A stretch of 64,000 bases of DNA from ENR-C587 sp942493235 (GCA_942493235.1 OW818676.1:2728001-2792000); one strand, 5' to 3'; positions 26,201-34,858 are shown, counted from the first letter of the stretch. Numbers and translations are program-made. Notes: generated by a model from the letters alone, not told the origin.

Positions 26201-26445
26201 AATCCTTTTACTTCATTTTTATCAGAAACATCATAATAGACTTTCAGCATGTTCAATAAGTCAAGTAGTGGAATATATACTGAATCTTTATAAATCACAG
26301 TGCTAACATCAATTGAAAAATAGGAATATTTTATAGTAAAAAGCCCCTCTTCGGCTCCTTCGGGCATGTAGTCAAGAGCTTTAAGGTTTATACTTGACAT
26401 ACAAAGTATAATTATAATTACGATATGTGTTAGTATTTGCTTCAA
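23296..26445 (-). CDS. Archaic-type fimbrial usher-like outer-membrane protein fused to an OmpA domain
   Basis: A 1049-residue protein. After the signal peptide comes an N-terminal domain (about 25-150: DSVYIPLLDLLNMLKVYYDV, then ELEIYVLPSVIERIFHINVI) of the kind found at the start of archaic chaperone-usher ushers. A long region of alternating polar/aromatic beta-strands (about 185-690) follows, interrupted by WQVELYVADKLYSQTRSDNL GYYRFDLPI and EIRIYGPHGEF, which match the plug/middle domain of ushers. Then IRFYIDRNSNAVFDESDEE, the Asp-rich loop common in archaic ushers. The last about 120 residues are OmpA-like (LYIEGHTDVFGSTEEH, SETRANEVRTYLASKGVD). I infer a pilus export pore tethered to peptidoglycan. 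The neighbouring chaperone and pilins support this. Confidence 0.75.
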   Translation of the reverse strand: MKQILTHIVIIIILCMSSINLKALDYMPEGAEEGLFTIKYSYFSIDVSTVIYKDSVYIPLLDLLNMLKVYYDVSDKNEVKGFVFNKDSSFSINTKDLSILDISQKYANIYAEEFVKTELEIYVLPSVIERIFHINVIVKPKQLKIYIISDYKFPLILEDERSNKYNNFSFNENADNPELPLLYGRDWNFIDGGMLDYYLTGSQSNSRQNYGLGANLGFQLLGGEVQYNINTNYDNQSRNITRNDNYRWRYSFTENNIISQIALGSINNSQSRGNSIINSNLSSRNLLGIQISNESIKMPTAFTTFIIEDKIEPDWQVELYVADKLYSQTRSDNLGYYRFDLPIKYGNTNTEIRIYGPHGEFVSKKDIISVPSEILVPGEIKYNIGAGQEILNKKYFGSANVSVGITNWLTNSVSFEKEYLAKGYSIIDNSSIRLLNSVLLNTSISPDNFYKAGIRVFFDNMGAYDFVYSYNNQGQYNTKASRSYDISGGFPRLFNLPVNISFRANRLETDNAATNGGNLSLAFNLQKFYISTRYGITNNYDKINSENRFNQNLFYQIDYSWYDKPSFLSFMGNTRLSVNSSYIFETKKIPSIGFAISQEIARLINFNISSQYIVESKMFSLNLSAMVNTSIFRMNSSMQSAQGSDNSYSENISGSLRFDSNKGKLFLSNSGGFSSSSSGGASIRFYIDRNSNAVFDESDEEIEDGSVYVPGATIERDQKGLKRVLNLLPGGRYNLYVKNNSFKNPNILPKVSQFAFIADPNSIKNIDIPCYMSGMAEGTVYRFDSKNNKEGQSGVKIHIVSKNNIDDKKIVPVFSDGTFYANKLIPDKYVAYVDSVQLNLLNCQSEPKFLEFDVSISTEGDYISNLDFLLKSNTTNDTHETIAGEVLKNSISETNITPNIVEQPLITEQLPANTIINPNTNKPIELANSQASELTNPDNLKAIRYSGSKVTYLSPGSKSYLNIIAAYMIANPKIKLYIEGHTDVFGSTEEHQKVSETRANEVRTYLASKGVDKNRLLSNGKGSLYPIAENKNEAGRQKNRRVELKFKDK

Positions 26446-26468
26446 TTTTTAAATGTAGATTATAATAT

Positions 26469-26630
26469 TTGATTGATAATTCTTTTACAGTTAATGTTTT
26501 TATTGAAAATATTATTTTTGATAATGTCTTTATTAATAATAATTTTATTGATAATAACATAATTTATAATGTCTTTATTTATCATAACTTTATTGATAAT
26601 ATTGTTATTGATAATGTATTAAAAGTGCAT
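26469..26630. repeat. AT-rich short-period repeats between chaperone and usher genes
   Basis: Degenerate iterations of a unit like TTTATTGATAATNNNTTTAT fill the 191-bp gap. One plus-strand frame across it reads as repeating IDN/FI units (for example FIDNNIIYNVFIYHNFIDN), which is a by-product of the repeat and not a gene. Its function, if any, would be as a spacer or mRNA element in the operon. Confidence 0.6.
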
Positions 26631-26636
26631 AGAAAT

Positions 26637-27464
26637 TTATTGCACTACGAAATCAAATGTTTTTTTCATTTTTTCAAAAGGAACTCTTTTATCTTCCGGA
26701 ACATCAGCCTGTTCGTTAGTCAATATAATTTCAGCCTTATAATTACCGGGTTTTAGGATATTCTTTTCAACTGGAAATGCTTTTACGCCTTGAAAATACG
26801 CTGCAAATGTTTCTTCTATTATTTTTACTTCATCACCATTGCTATCGTAAATTCTAATTTTACTAGTTCCAAAAAACGGTGAATTACCTTCGCGATAGAA
26901 AGACAGTAACAAGTTTATCATATTACTATCAGTTCTGGCTGTGAAAGAATCAATATTGACTTTAGTATTAAGTTTTCCTTTTTGAAAAATAAAAGCTGAC
27001 ACCATATTAAATTTAATACTAAGACCAACAGATACTTTATCAGTGATATTAGTAGAATCAATTTGTTTTTTTACGTCCTTACTTTCAGTAACTATACGAG
27101 TCCAATATGTACCGTCTGCTAACGCATTAGTATTTTTTACCATAAACTTTACAGTTTGGCTGGTGCCGGGCTGAATAATAAGTTTTTTCGGATAAACCGT
27201 AATAAAAGGAGATATTGAGTTGTCTTTAGAAGTAATCGTATCTTCCATATTTAACTTACTTTTACCGGTGGAATCATAATCAATATAGCCATAATTGAGT
27301 TTAATATTGATTTCTTTAGGTTCAATACCTTGGTTAAATATTGTCATATCACCGGTACGGGAATTATTATCAACAAACAAAACTAAGGGAGACACTGCAA
27401 TCTGCCCATAGGAATAATAGAAAGAAAACAAAAATAGTCCGAATAATAATAAGAAACGCTTCAT
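26637..27464 (-). CDS. Periplasmic pilus-assembly chaperone (PapD-like)
   Basis: A 275-residue secreted protein (signal peptide ending YSYGQ). The first domain fits an immunoglobulin-like PapD N-terminal domain: IAVSPLVLFVDNNSRTGDMT IFNQG, then ISPFITVYPKKLIIQPGTSQ TVKFMVKN, then TYWTRIVTES. Alternating hydrophobics in the G1-like strand are followed by a second beta domain (SFYREGNSPFFGTSKIRIYD to GNYKAEIILTNEQ). Such chaperones cap pilins by donor-strand complementation before delivery to the usher encoded next. It is 22 bases after the small pilin-like gene. Pattern-level identification; no invariant Arg/Lys anchor was verified. Confidence 0.8.
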   Translation of the reverse strand: MKRFLLLFGLFLFSFYYSYGQIAVSPLVLFVDNNSRTGDMTIFNQGIEPKEINIKLNYGYIDYDSTGKSKLNMEDTITSKDNSISPFITVYPKKLIIQPGTSQTVKFMVKNTNALADGTYWTRIVTESKDVKKQIDSTNITDKVSVGLSIKFNMVSAFIFQKGKLNTKVNIDSFTARTDSNMINLLLSFYREGNSPFFGTSKIRIYDSNGDEVKIIEETFAAYFQGVKAFPVEKNILKPGNYKAEIILTNEQADVPEDKRVPFEKMKKTFDFVVQ

Positions 27465-27485
27465 CTCGATTCCTTTTAGAAAATG

Positions 27486-28028
27486 TTACAATTCATAATA
27501 TGAACAATTAAATTTAAATTCAAAATAAATAGTTAAATTTTCAATATTATCATTAGCGGTTATACTTTCGGGATATACTGTTATCCAGCCATCGCCACTA
27601 TCTTCATTTAATTGAGAAATATATGGGAATGATAATATTTGATTATAATCTTGATTATTTGAATTACGATAGCTCCATTTTAAGCCATTTAATGTAACTC
27701 CGTTATTAGTAAAGCTTTGCTCTATCAAGTTAATTATAAATTTTGAATTTGCTTGACCAATCATGTGAAAGACAGCTTTATAATCTGCACCTAATGGCTT
27801 TGTTTGCCCGGCAGAGATTTTCCCTACATTCAATTCCAGAACATCGTTTTCCATATAAAGCAATTTAACCACTTCTGCTTTAAAAGTAATCCTTGCAGTT
27901 GCTCCACCGTTATTATCATTTACTACTTTTACAAGTTGCTGACCATCAGTAGCAAAGCATAATAAGCTATTAATTAACATCATTACTATTAAAACTGATA
28001 TTTTGCTTTTCATTTTAATCTTTTTCAT
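27486..28028 (-). CDS. Small secreted pilin/adaptor candidate adjacent to the chaperone
   Basis: A 180-residue protein with a signal peptide ending LLCFATDG and an all-beta composition (ATARITFKAEVVKLLYMEND, DVLELNVGKISAGQTK, ending TIYFEFKFNCSYYEL). The pattern of an N-terminal hydrophobic strand, LxxGxI(S)AGQTK and a C-terminal F-rich strand fits the DUF4402/spore-coat-U-like pilin fold. It is more diverged than the four candidates at 33024-35457. Placed between the T9SS-tagged protein and the chaperone, it may be a tip or adaptor subunit. Assignment rests on context and strand pattern. Confidence 0.55.
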   Translation of the reverse strand: MKKIKMKSKISVLIVMMLINSLLCFATDGQQLVKVVNDNNGGATARITFKAEVVKLLYMENDVLELNVGKISAGQTKPLGADYKAVFHMIGQANSKFIINLIEQSFTNNGVTLNGLKWSYRNSNNQDYNQILSFPYISQLNEDSGDGWITVYPESITANDNIENLTIYFEFKFNCSYYEL

Positions 28029-28068
28029 AATTTTTAGGAATTTTCTAAATTAAAAGGTTCAATAAACT

Positions 28069-28095
28069 AACCGCTTGCTTTTATTGCAAGCGGTT
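28069..28095 (-). promoter_or_regulatory. Intra-operon stem-loop after the giant T9SS-tagged gene
   Basis: Perfect stem AACCGCTTGC / GCAAGCGGTT with a 7-base loop, between the small pilin-like gene and the giant gene downstream of it. On the minus transcript it is not followed by a U-run, so it looks more like an RNA-stability or processing hairpin than a full terminator. Confidence 0.6.
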
Positions 28096-28105
28096 GATTT
28101 TGAAG

Positions 28106-31100
28106 TTATTTAATAATAATTACTTGTTTCGTTTCTACTCCTGAATTTGTCTCAGCAGTTAAGAAATAGACTCCGCTTGTAAATTCATTAGTTTCTATAG
28201 TAAAGTAATTCACGCCTTTAACGAGAGTGCCGGTAAATACTGATTTTACAATCATACCGGTTTCGTTATATAGGCTTAATTTACCTTGTAATTCTTCGTT
28301 AGTTGAATAATTAATGCTTAGAATTGCACCATTATTATTAACAGACAAGCCTGTTTCTTCTAATGGGCTAAATTCACCATCTTCGTCCCATGAATAATCA
28401 TCAATTGAGCTAATTGAGGTAGATTTTGTAGAATTGATAATAGTTTTCTGATAATTAGTAAGGTATTTGGCATTTATATAATCAATAATTTCGTTTCTTA
28501 AATTATCATTACATGTATTATAGCATAAAACTTCAGCAATTTTACCGTTGAATCTGTAATTTATGCCTGCACTTGAAATGCTTTCCAAACATCTTGTTCC
28601 ATTATACGATGCTCCTACTCCATTGGCATTATTATTTGCAATAAATCCGTTGAAAGGCAGTGTAGCCGAGAATGTTCCATTTATAGATGATTTTACTTGA
28701 TAACCATCAAATTCAAGACTTACTAAATAATTCTCTCCTACAGTAGCTGCTTGATAGAAATATCTTCTTTGGCTCATATTCCAAATTCCAACATAGATTT
28801 TATTATTATAAACATATACATTAAATCCGGAATTTGTTCCGCCGGCTTCAAATACTACTTGTTTAGAGGTTACATTAGTTGGTTTGAAATATACAAATAA
28901 TGTTTTCGGAGATATATTATTTACACGCCCGATAGCATTATTATATGGTATTGATAATGATTCTGAGCCTGAATATTCAACCGAACTCAAGTTATTGAAA
29001 TCTACATCAACAACTGATTTGGTTGGTGCATTACCATTGGCAGGAACAGTTGCATTTGCATTTAAAGGATAATTATTATCAGTCCAAATTGGGCTTGTAT
29101 AATTATTTCCGGTCAATGAAACTGATGCTCCATCAGGGCTTAATCCACCAGTACAATCTCCGTTTGCCGATATCCAATATGGAACAAAGTTTACATTGCC
29201 ATTTATTTTACTTGCTACTTCGTATCCATCATTTGTACCATACCAGTTGCAAGTTGCGTCCACCAATATTGATGTAGGGCAAACTATTGAATAATTACAG
29301 TTAGTTATTAAATTATAATGAGCAGTTGCGATAGTATAATCGATAAAGCTTGGAAGTGCTGGATTATAATATCCAAGATAGATTCCGGTTGAGCAATTAT
29401 CTATAGTATTTTCAATAATTGTTGCTTCAGTACCAGTTCCCCAATATGTAGTTGCCATAATTGCTGCCGAGCCTGAGTTATCAACTAACGCAACTCCCCC
29501 ACAATTGCTTATGATATTGCCACTTATTGTTCCTTTTGCACCACCGCTTAGTTCAATACCGTAATCTAAATAATCACCGGAATTTTTACCGATATAAGTA
29601 TTATCTGTTACTTGTGCATTTGTTACGCCTTGACCATACAAGAATATACCGATTCTGCCAATATTAGTAAAATAACAATTTGCAATAGTCATATTGTTTT
29701 CATATACAGCGATACCTCTACCATCATACGGTTGTCCGCTTGTACTCAAAGCAATATTCTTAAAATTACAATTCTCAATTGTACCGGTACCTCTGCTTAG
29801 AATACCCATACAGACAAGTTTACCTTCGCCATCAATAGTAACATTACTTAGATTAAATGTCTTGTTTGCTTGAACATAAATAAATCCTCTTGCATCTCCT
29901 GTACTATTAACATTTAAAGCAGGTTTAATAAATGTACTTTTTTTATATTCACCTATTATACTAATGCTCTTATTAATGATAATTTGAGGAGTGCCTTCAA
30001 TATATGTACCGGCAGCAACATAAATTTCATCACCATCTATAGTAGTAATAGCATTTATTGCTTCGGTAATTGTCAGATGTTGAGATATTTCAAGCCCTTC
30101 TCTAACTACTCTTACAGGTAGATTGCCAGAGCATTCATCTTCTATATTAGTGTTAAAAGGAGTATAATCAATATTACCGAATATCTTCGCGGCTACTTCA
30201 GTAGGTACTTCGGTACCGTACCAGTTACAAGTTGCATCAACTAATAAAGTCGGCATCAGGTTAATAATGCCCCATGTACAATTTGTAAAACTATTGTTAT
30301 GAATAGCAACGCTCGCAGCTCCGGCATTATCTTCAATCATTAATCCGGTAGCGTCCGAAGGAGTCTTATAACTTATTAAGTCATCAATGGTATTGTAAGT
30401 TACTTGTGCTCCCGGAGTTTCGCCTTCTAAGCCTATACCATGAGACCAAAGCCCTTCCAAACCACTAATATTGTTATAGTTAATAATAGTTCCAATAGCT
30501 TTGCCAACTGCAGAACCGGCTCCGGTATTAATAATAATACCATAAGCACCTTTGCCGCCATTATTAAAATCGTTAGCATAGCATGCATTAACATCAGTAA
30601 TATTATTATTGCTGATAATTAAATTAGTTATATCATAAGGTGCATTTGACCACCCGATAGCAACAGCACTGGCAGTTCCATTGTTATTTTTGGCGTCATT
30701 TCCAGTTAATTCAGGATTTTCTCCGCCATGAATATCACTAAAGCAATTATTACTAATATTAACATTATCAATTGCCATCGATGATGTAGTAACAGCAATT
30801 GCATGTGTATTACCACTGGTTGCTGAATTACCAATACTTGTAATAATATTATTTGTTACTGTCATGTTGCTTTTCCCGTTATTGGAAATCGCAAAATTAC
30901 CTGTCGGGTTAGTAATTGTAAAACCATTAATTGTTACATTATTTGAATTTACAGTCAGTAATCCGGTAATAATACTTTCTGCAACTCTTGATGCTGAGCA
31001 TACAGTACCGGAATTAGCACCGTTAATAGTAAGAGCTTTGCTAATATTTAAGCTCTCTGTAAAATTGCCCGAAGCTACATTAATTATATCAGCATCTAAA

Positions 31101-32935
31101 GCCAAATTAATAACAGCCTGAATACTCTGCCCGTCGTTTACATACCAAACATTTTGACCGGCATTTATAGTAGCAGAGTTTAATGTAATTGAATTACCAA
31201 GCATATTTACTACATCACCGTAATCGGTTCCGTCTGTTTGCAGATAATGCTTACGATTATTATTAATTGTATTATTAGATAAAACAATATTTGTAGTGCT
31301 TGTATTATCTTTTGTCGGTTCGCCAAATCTTATACCTCGTTCATTACCGCTTATTGTACACCCTGATATTAAAATATTATCTAATGAAGCAGGGAAACCG
31401 CTATATGAGCCATCATTTCTGGCTTTAATCATAATGCCGGCACCTTCTTTGGCTCCACCGATACCATTATTAGTTATACTGCATCCTACAAAACTAATAT
31501 TGGAATAAGCTCCCGCTTTTACATTAATATCAATACCTGCACTCCAAGGAGCAAAATATGAAGGTAGTAAAGAGGCATTCATACCATTATTATCAAAAAT
31601 ACAATTAGTAAATACTGCATTTGATAATTTCTCGCAATATATACCTTTGTGAATATCATTATTAAAAGTTGAATTTGTTACATCAACAAATTGTACGTTA
31701 CTTGCGTCGGCGGATACTGCTTTTTGGAAATACCAGCCATAAGTCAAATTACTGAATTCGCAATTTGTTATTTTCAAATGTGATAGAGATGAAGTTAGGT
31801 CAACATACAATCCTCTTTCTTGTTCAGTCGGAGCATTTGAACTTGTTCCAATAACTTTCACGTTTTCTAATTCAACATAACTAATTTCAGTATTAGTTCC
31901 TGATACAAAAGTACCGACAGAGATGCCGGCAGCTCCTGATGGTTGAATACGAATATCTTTAATTTTAACAGGAATAGCATCGTTTAGTCCTGAAGCCATT
32001 AGATCAATAGCTCCGTCGCTACCACCTGTTTTAGTAATTATAGTTCCTTCTGTACCGCTTCCGGCACCTTCAATTGTTAATCTTTTGCTTAGATTAACTG
32101 ATTCATTGTAAGTACCTGCACCAACTTTTATAAAATCGCCGTCTAAGGTTGTTGTAGCATCTATAGCATTTTGAATTGTGTTATGAACTGTTCCTTGAGT
32201 TAAATTGACTACATTATACCCTTGAGCATAAACTGCAATGTCGTCCCAATAAATATCATAAGTATTGTCCATTGCTTGCTGTGATAAGTCTAAAGCCGGA
32301 TCTCCGAAATTATAGCCTTGAACAATTATGGCTTTTAATTGCGAACTGCTCATATCTACAGTCAAATCCGTAAGAACTAATTCATTATTGATATAGTATT
32401 TAATATCAGTATTAGAATATTCAACTACAAAGTCGTACCATTGTCCGTAATTAACAGGATAGCTTATATCAACCCATCCGTTTGTAATATCCTGATCCCA
32501 TATTCTAAATGTAGGATTAGAACCGGTAGTATTAGCAAAACCGATTATCGGATAATCGGTTACTTCATTACTCGCATTTGATAGCACACCCCAAATATCA
32601 GTTCTGCGGTGTTGAGTAGCCCAGTCAGCTCCAATATAGAGTTTACCTCTCATAATAGCCGGAAATCCGATATTAGTCTGAATTTGTCTGCCATGAGTAT
32701 TATAAAATGTGCCACTTTGCCCGCCTCTGTTTGCAGCATTATCATCTGAACTGATTTGAATATGCAATCTATTATCACCATCGAAATACTGACTTTCAAA
32801 CAGTTCAGGAGCATATCTATCAGTACTCCATGCTTCGAAATCCGGATTGGCATTAAAAGTATTCCAAAATCCATCTGCTTTTGCTCCCACTGCAATTATA
32901 AATGACAATAGGAGATATATAAATATTTTTTTCAT
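28106..32935 (-). CDS. Giant secreted beta-helix/LamG adhesin-like protein with T9SS sorting domain
   Basis: A 1609-residue protein. Signal peptide, then a concanavalin/LamG-like domain (about 25-240). Three right-handed beta-helix modules follow, each starting with a phrase like AIDATTTLDGDFIKVGAGTY (about 255, 610, 940) and rich in N-x-I/F ladders. Two modules end with VDATCNWYGT. A second LamG-like domain spans about 1290-1510, and a C-terminal T9SS domain covers about the last 75 residues (LSLYNETGMIVKSVF, then YFTIETNEFTSGVYFLTAET, then KQVIIIK). The tag predicts export by the T9SS and attachment to the surface. Its place in a chaperone-usher operon suggests a cooperating adhesin. No catalytic residues were recognised, although the fold resembles polysaccharide lyases. 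Confidence 0.85.
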   Translation of the reverse strand: MKKIFIYLLLSFIIAVGAKADGFWNTFNANPDFEAWSTDRYAPELFESQYFDGDNRLHIQISSDDNAANRGGQSGTFYNTHGRQIQTNIGFPAIMRGKLYIGADWATQHRRTDIWGVLSNASNEVTDYPIIGFANTTGSNPTFRIWDQDITNGWVDISYPVNYGQWYDFVVEYSNTDIKYYINNELVLTDLTVDMSSSQLKAIIVQGYNFGDPALDLSQQAMDNTYDIYWDDIAVYAQGYNVVNLTQGTVHNTIQNAIDATTTLDGDFIKVGAGTYNESVNLSKRLTIEGAGSGTEGTIITKTGGSDGAIDLMASGLNDAIPVKIKDIRIQPSGAAGISVGTFVSGTNTEISYVELENVKVIGTSSNAPTEQERGLYVDLTSSLSHLKITNCEFSNLTYGWYFQKAVSADASNVQFVDVTNSTFNNDIHKGIYCEKLSNAVFTNCIFDNNGMNASLLPSYFAPWSAGIDINVKAGAYSNISFVGCSITNNGIGGAKEGAGIMIKARNDGSYSGFPASLDNILISGCTISGNERGIRFGEPTKDNTSTTNIVLSNNTINNNRKHYLQTDGTDYGDVVNMLGNSITLNSATINAGQNVWYVNDGQSIQAVINLALDADIINVASGNFTESLNISKALTINGANSGTVCSASRVAESIITGLLTVNSNNVTINGFTITNPTGNFAISNNGKSNMTVTNNIITSIGNSATSGNTHAIAVTTSSMAIDNVNISNNCFSDIHGGENPELTGNDAKNNNGTASAVAIGWSNAPYDITNLIISNNNITDVNACYANDFNNGGKGAYGIIINTGAGSAVGKAIGTIINYNNISGLEGLWSHGIGLEGETPGAQVTYNTIDDLISYKTPSDATGLMIEDNAGAASVAIHNNSFTNCTWGIINLMPTLLVDATCNWYGTEVPTEVAAKIFGNIDYTPFNTNIEDECSGNLPVRVVREGLEISQHLTITEAINAITTIDGDEIYVAAGTYIEGTPQIIINKSISIIGEYKKSTFIKPALNVNSTGDARGFIYVQANKTFNLSNVTIDGEGKLVCMGILSRGTGTIENCNFKNIALSTSGQPYDGRGIAVYENNMTIANCYFTNIGRIGIFLYGQGVTNAQVTDNTYIGKNSGDYLDYGIELSGGAKGTISGNIISNCGGVALVDNSGSAAIMATTYWGTGTEATIIENTIDNCSTGIYLGYYNPALPSFIDYTIATAHYNLITNCNYSIVCPTSILVDATCNWYGTNDGYEVASKINGNVNFVPYWISANGDCTGGLSPDGASVSLTGNNYTSPIWTDNNYPLNANATVPANGNAPTKSVVDVDFNNLSSVEYSGSESLSIPYNNAIGRVNNISPKTLFVYFKPTNVTSKQVVFEAGGTNSGFNVYVYNNKIYVGIWNMSQRRYFYQAATVGENYLVSLEFDGYQVKSSINGTFSATLPFNGFIANNNANGVGASYNGTRCLESISSAGINYRFNGKIAEVLCYNTCNDNLRNEIIDYINAKYLTNYQKTIINSTKSTSISSIDDYSWDEDGEFSPLEETGLSVNNNGAILSINYSTNEELQGKLSLYNETGMIVKSVFTGTLVKGVNYFTIETNEFTSGVYFLTAETNSGVETKQVIIIK

Positions 32936-33023
32936 CTTTATTTCTTTATTTTGTACAAAACGATTAATTATATTATTCTTGTAATTAGTATTTGCTTTAT
33001 GGTTTATTATTAAGTCTGATTTA

Positions 33024-33605
33024 CTAAATCTCAGTATAAGATACTGTTAGAGTCTGAGGGAATTCGGCGACTCCACCTTTTGAATTATCAGTACTTACTG
33101 ATAATACTGATGCTTCAATATAAAAAGCACCATATTCATCAACTTCATCTAAATAATCAAAACCACTAATTATTGAATTTGTAGTATTAATAACATTATC
33201 ATCTATATTATATCCGCCGGCTACGGCAGGTAAATTCGGTATGTTAGAATAAATAATCCATTGCAAACTTATTTCTGCAATACCGGTAGTTGTACCATCT
33301 AAATCCTGAGAAATAGAATAGTAAAACTTGTGCCCCGGCTCGCCATTAATTACAAAAGAGAATGAACCTTCAAGGAACTCATTATCTTCAGCTGTATAAG
33401 GTATTGATGATTTAACGAATTCACCTAATTCTTGAAATTCATTGTAAGTAGTTATTGATAAGGGCAGTATTATTTTAGCTCCGAAGCTACCACTGCCACT
33501 GTGTTTTCCATCAGAATTTTCGCCTGTATTATCATTTACTCCGGTAGAATATGCCATAGAAACAGATAATACCATAAGTAAAAAAAATGTGATTATATTT
33601 TTCAT
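33024..33605 (-). CDS. DUF4402-like secreted pilin candidate 4
   Basis: A 193-residue protein with a signal peptide ending SMAYS. The mature N-terminus reads DNTGENSDGKHSGSGSFGAK then IILPLSITTYNEFQELGEFV, sharing the DNTGxxxDGKHSGxGxF ... PLS block with the pilin at 34936. The C-terminal strand is AEFPQTLTVSYTEI. The shape (N-terminal glycine-rich arm, all-beta body, C-terminal TVxY strand) fits DUF4402/spore-coat-U-like subunits handled by chaperone-usher systems. It precedes the giant gene by 88 bp. Confidence 0.7.
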   Translation of the reverse strand: MKNIITFFLLMVLSVSMAYSTGVNDNTGENSDGKHSGSGSFGAKIILPLSITTYNEFQELGEFVKSSIPYTAEDNEFLEGSFSFVINGEPGHKFYYSISQDLDGTTTGIAEISLQWIIYSNIPNLPAVAGGYNIDDNVINTTNSIISGFDYLDEVDEYGAFYIEASVLSVSTDNSKGGVAEFPQTLTVSYTEI

Positions 33606-33649
33606 AATATTTGCCTAAATCGAATATTTTAAAGAACTAATTAATTGAA

Positions 33650-34183
33650 TTATAAACATGTAGGATAAACCGTCAGCACCTGCTCAAAGTTATAATTGCC
33701 GGAGGGTGCATTGGCGGGGATAGTAATGCTTGTAATAAAGCAACCCAATATCATTTTATTCCAGAAATAATATCTCCCTCGGTTGATAAACGGAACATCA
33801 TTTACTCCGCAGTCATGGCTAAAACGCCACTCTGTAGTAATAGAAACACCTCTATTTACTAATTTAGATCCATCGTTACTTAGCACTACATTGAACCTCT
33901 TAGCCTTGAGTGCTCGTATCTCAAATTCAATTTGATTTTCTGGAGCTTCAACATCATAAGTTGCCCCTCTGACGAATGTACCCAAATCAATATCTCCGCT
34001 TGAGATAATTACAAACAGTTTTTTGTATTTTGTCCTTTCGTCGTCGTCATCATTTGGGTCGTCGCAATGAGGATGGCAGTGTCTAACATGATTTTCGTAG
34101 CAAAAGCCATATACTTGCCGGAGGTTAAAACTGCTCATCAATAAAAATGTCGAAAGGAGTAATATTTTCAGAAATTTTTTCAT
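33650..34183 (-). CDS. DUF4402-like pilin candidate 3 with a Cys/His/Asp-rich N-terminus
   Basis: A 177-residue protein. The signal peptide ends about RQVYGF. The mature N-terminus is unusual: CYENHVRHCHPHCDDPNDDD DE, a possible metal site. The body resembles the other pilins (LFVIISSGDIDLGTFVRGAT, then SGNYNFEQVLTVYPTCL). Two more Cys (HDCGVND and LGCFITS) and a C-terminal Cys suggest disulphides. It differs from its neighbours in lacking the glycine-rich arm. It may be a specialised minor subunit; no known family beyond the fold was recognised. Confidence 0.6.
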   Translation of the reverse strand: MKKFLKILLLSTFLLMSSFNLRQVYGFCYENHVRHCHPHCDDPNDDDDERTKYKKLFVIISSGDIDLGTFVRGATYDVEAPENQIEFEIRALKAKRFNVVLSNDGSKLVNRGVSITTEWRFSHDCGVNDVPFINRGRYYFWNKMILGCFITSITIPANAPSGNYNFEQVLTVYPTCL

Positions 34184-34210
34184 TGCTTTATTTTTGCTTT
34201 TTTTATAAAT

Positions 34211-34236
34211 ATTAGGGGCATTTCCGTGCCCCTAAT
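34211..34236 (-). promoter_or_regulatory. Intra-operon stem-loop between pilin genes 2 and 3
   Basis: Perfect 10-bp stem ATTAGGGGCA / TGCCCCTAAT with a 6-base loop. On the minus transcript the 3' side is A-rich rather than U-rich, so a stabilising or processing role is more likely than termination. Confidence 0.6.
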
Positions 34237-34255
34237 GCCGTTTCTTCTTTGTTTT

Positions 34256-34858
34256 TTAGAAAGTGTTATAGCAAACAGTAATTGTCTGGTCAAAAGTATG
34301 CAAACCGGATAATGCTGTCGGAGAAATTCTTAATTCAGTAATATAAAGATAAACATTTAAACCACCGTCTCTTGGGTCATTCAAATTCTGAGCTTGTTCA
34401 TGCACTATTTGATGTGGTGTAGTACCATTCCCATTATAACCGGTTGTAGTTCCGTTTTGAACATTCCATTGCATGTCAATTTGAACACCTTTTTTATCAT
34501 CTTTGAAATGAGTTCCATCAGGTTGAACTACACTTCCTGCAACTAAAATATCATAAGCGGGGTCTTCAATAATATCAATATATACATATTTGCCTGCTTC
34601 GCCACCAATAAAATAATTTATATTTATATCAAATTTACGATTATCTTGTGGTGGTGTAACCGTAGTTCCCTTTACATAAGTTAAGTTATCGGTATTTCTC
34701 GGCGTTACAATAATACTTAATGGACGGTTAATACTTACTTGGAATACTCCGGTTCCTTTGATTGGAGCCGTATTGTTATCATTTACTTGAGAATAACTGT
34801 AGCCATAACATATACAAAGAGTAGCTAATCCAATTATTATATTTATTATTTTTTTCAT
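34256..34858 (-). CDS. DUF4402-like secreted pilin candidate 2
   Basis: A 200-residue protein with a signal peptide ending YSYSQ. Mature start VNDNNTAPIKGTGVFQVSIN then RPLSIIVTPRNTDN, the same GTGxFxxxIxxPLS block as the first pilin. A central FIGGEAGKYVYIDII matches the GGE strand of its neighbour, and the C-terminus is TFDQTITVCYNTF. It follows pilin 1 by 77 bp containing a hairpin. A structural subunit is the simplest reading. Confidence 0.7.
   Translation of the reverse strand: MKKIINIIIGLATLCICYGYSYSQVNDNNTAPIKGTGVFQVSINRPLSIIVTPRNTDNLTYVKGTTVTPPQDNRKFDININYFIGGEAGKYVYIDIIEDPAYDILVAGSVVQPDGTHFKDDKKGVQIDMQWNVQNGTTTGYNGNGTTPHQIVHEQAQNLNDPRDGGLNVYLYITELRISPTALSGLHTFDQTITVCYNTF

Noticed and set aside
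26469..26756. Plus-strand open frame of repeating FI/IDN residues
   Set aside because: It is the translation of the AT-rich repeat and then runs antisense into the chaperone gene.
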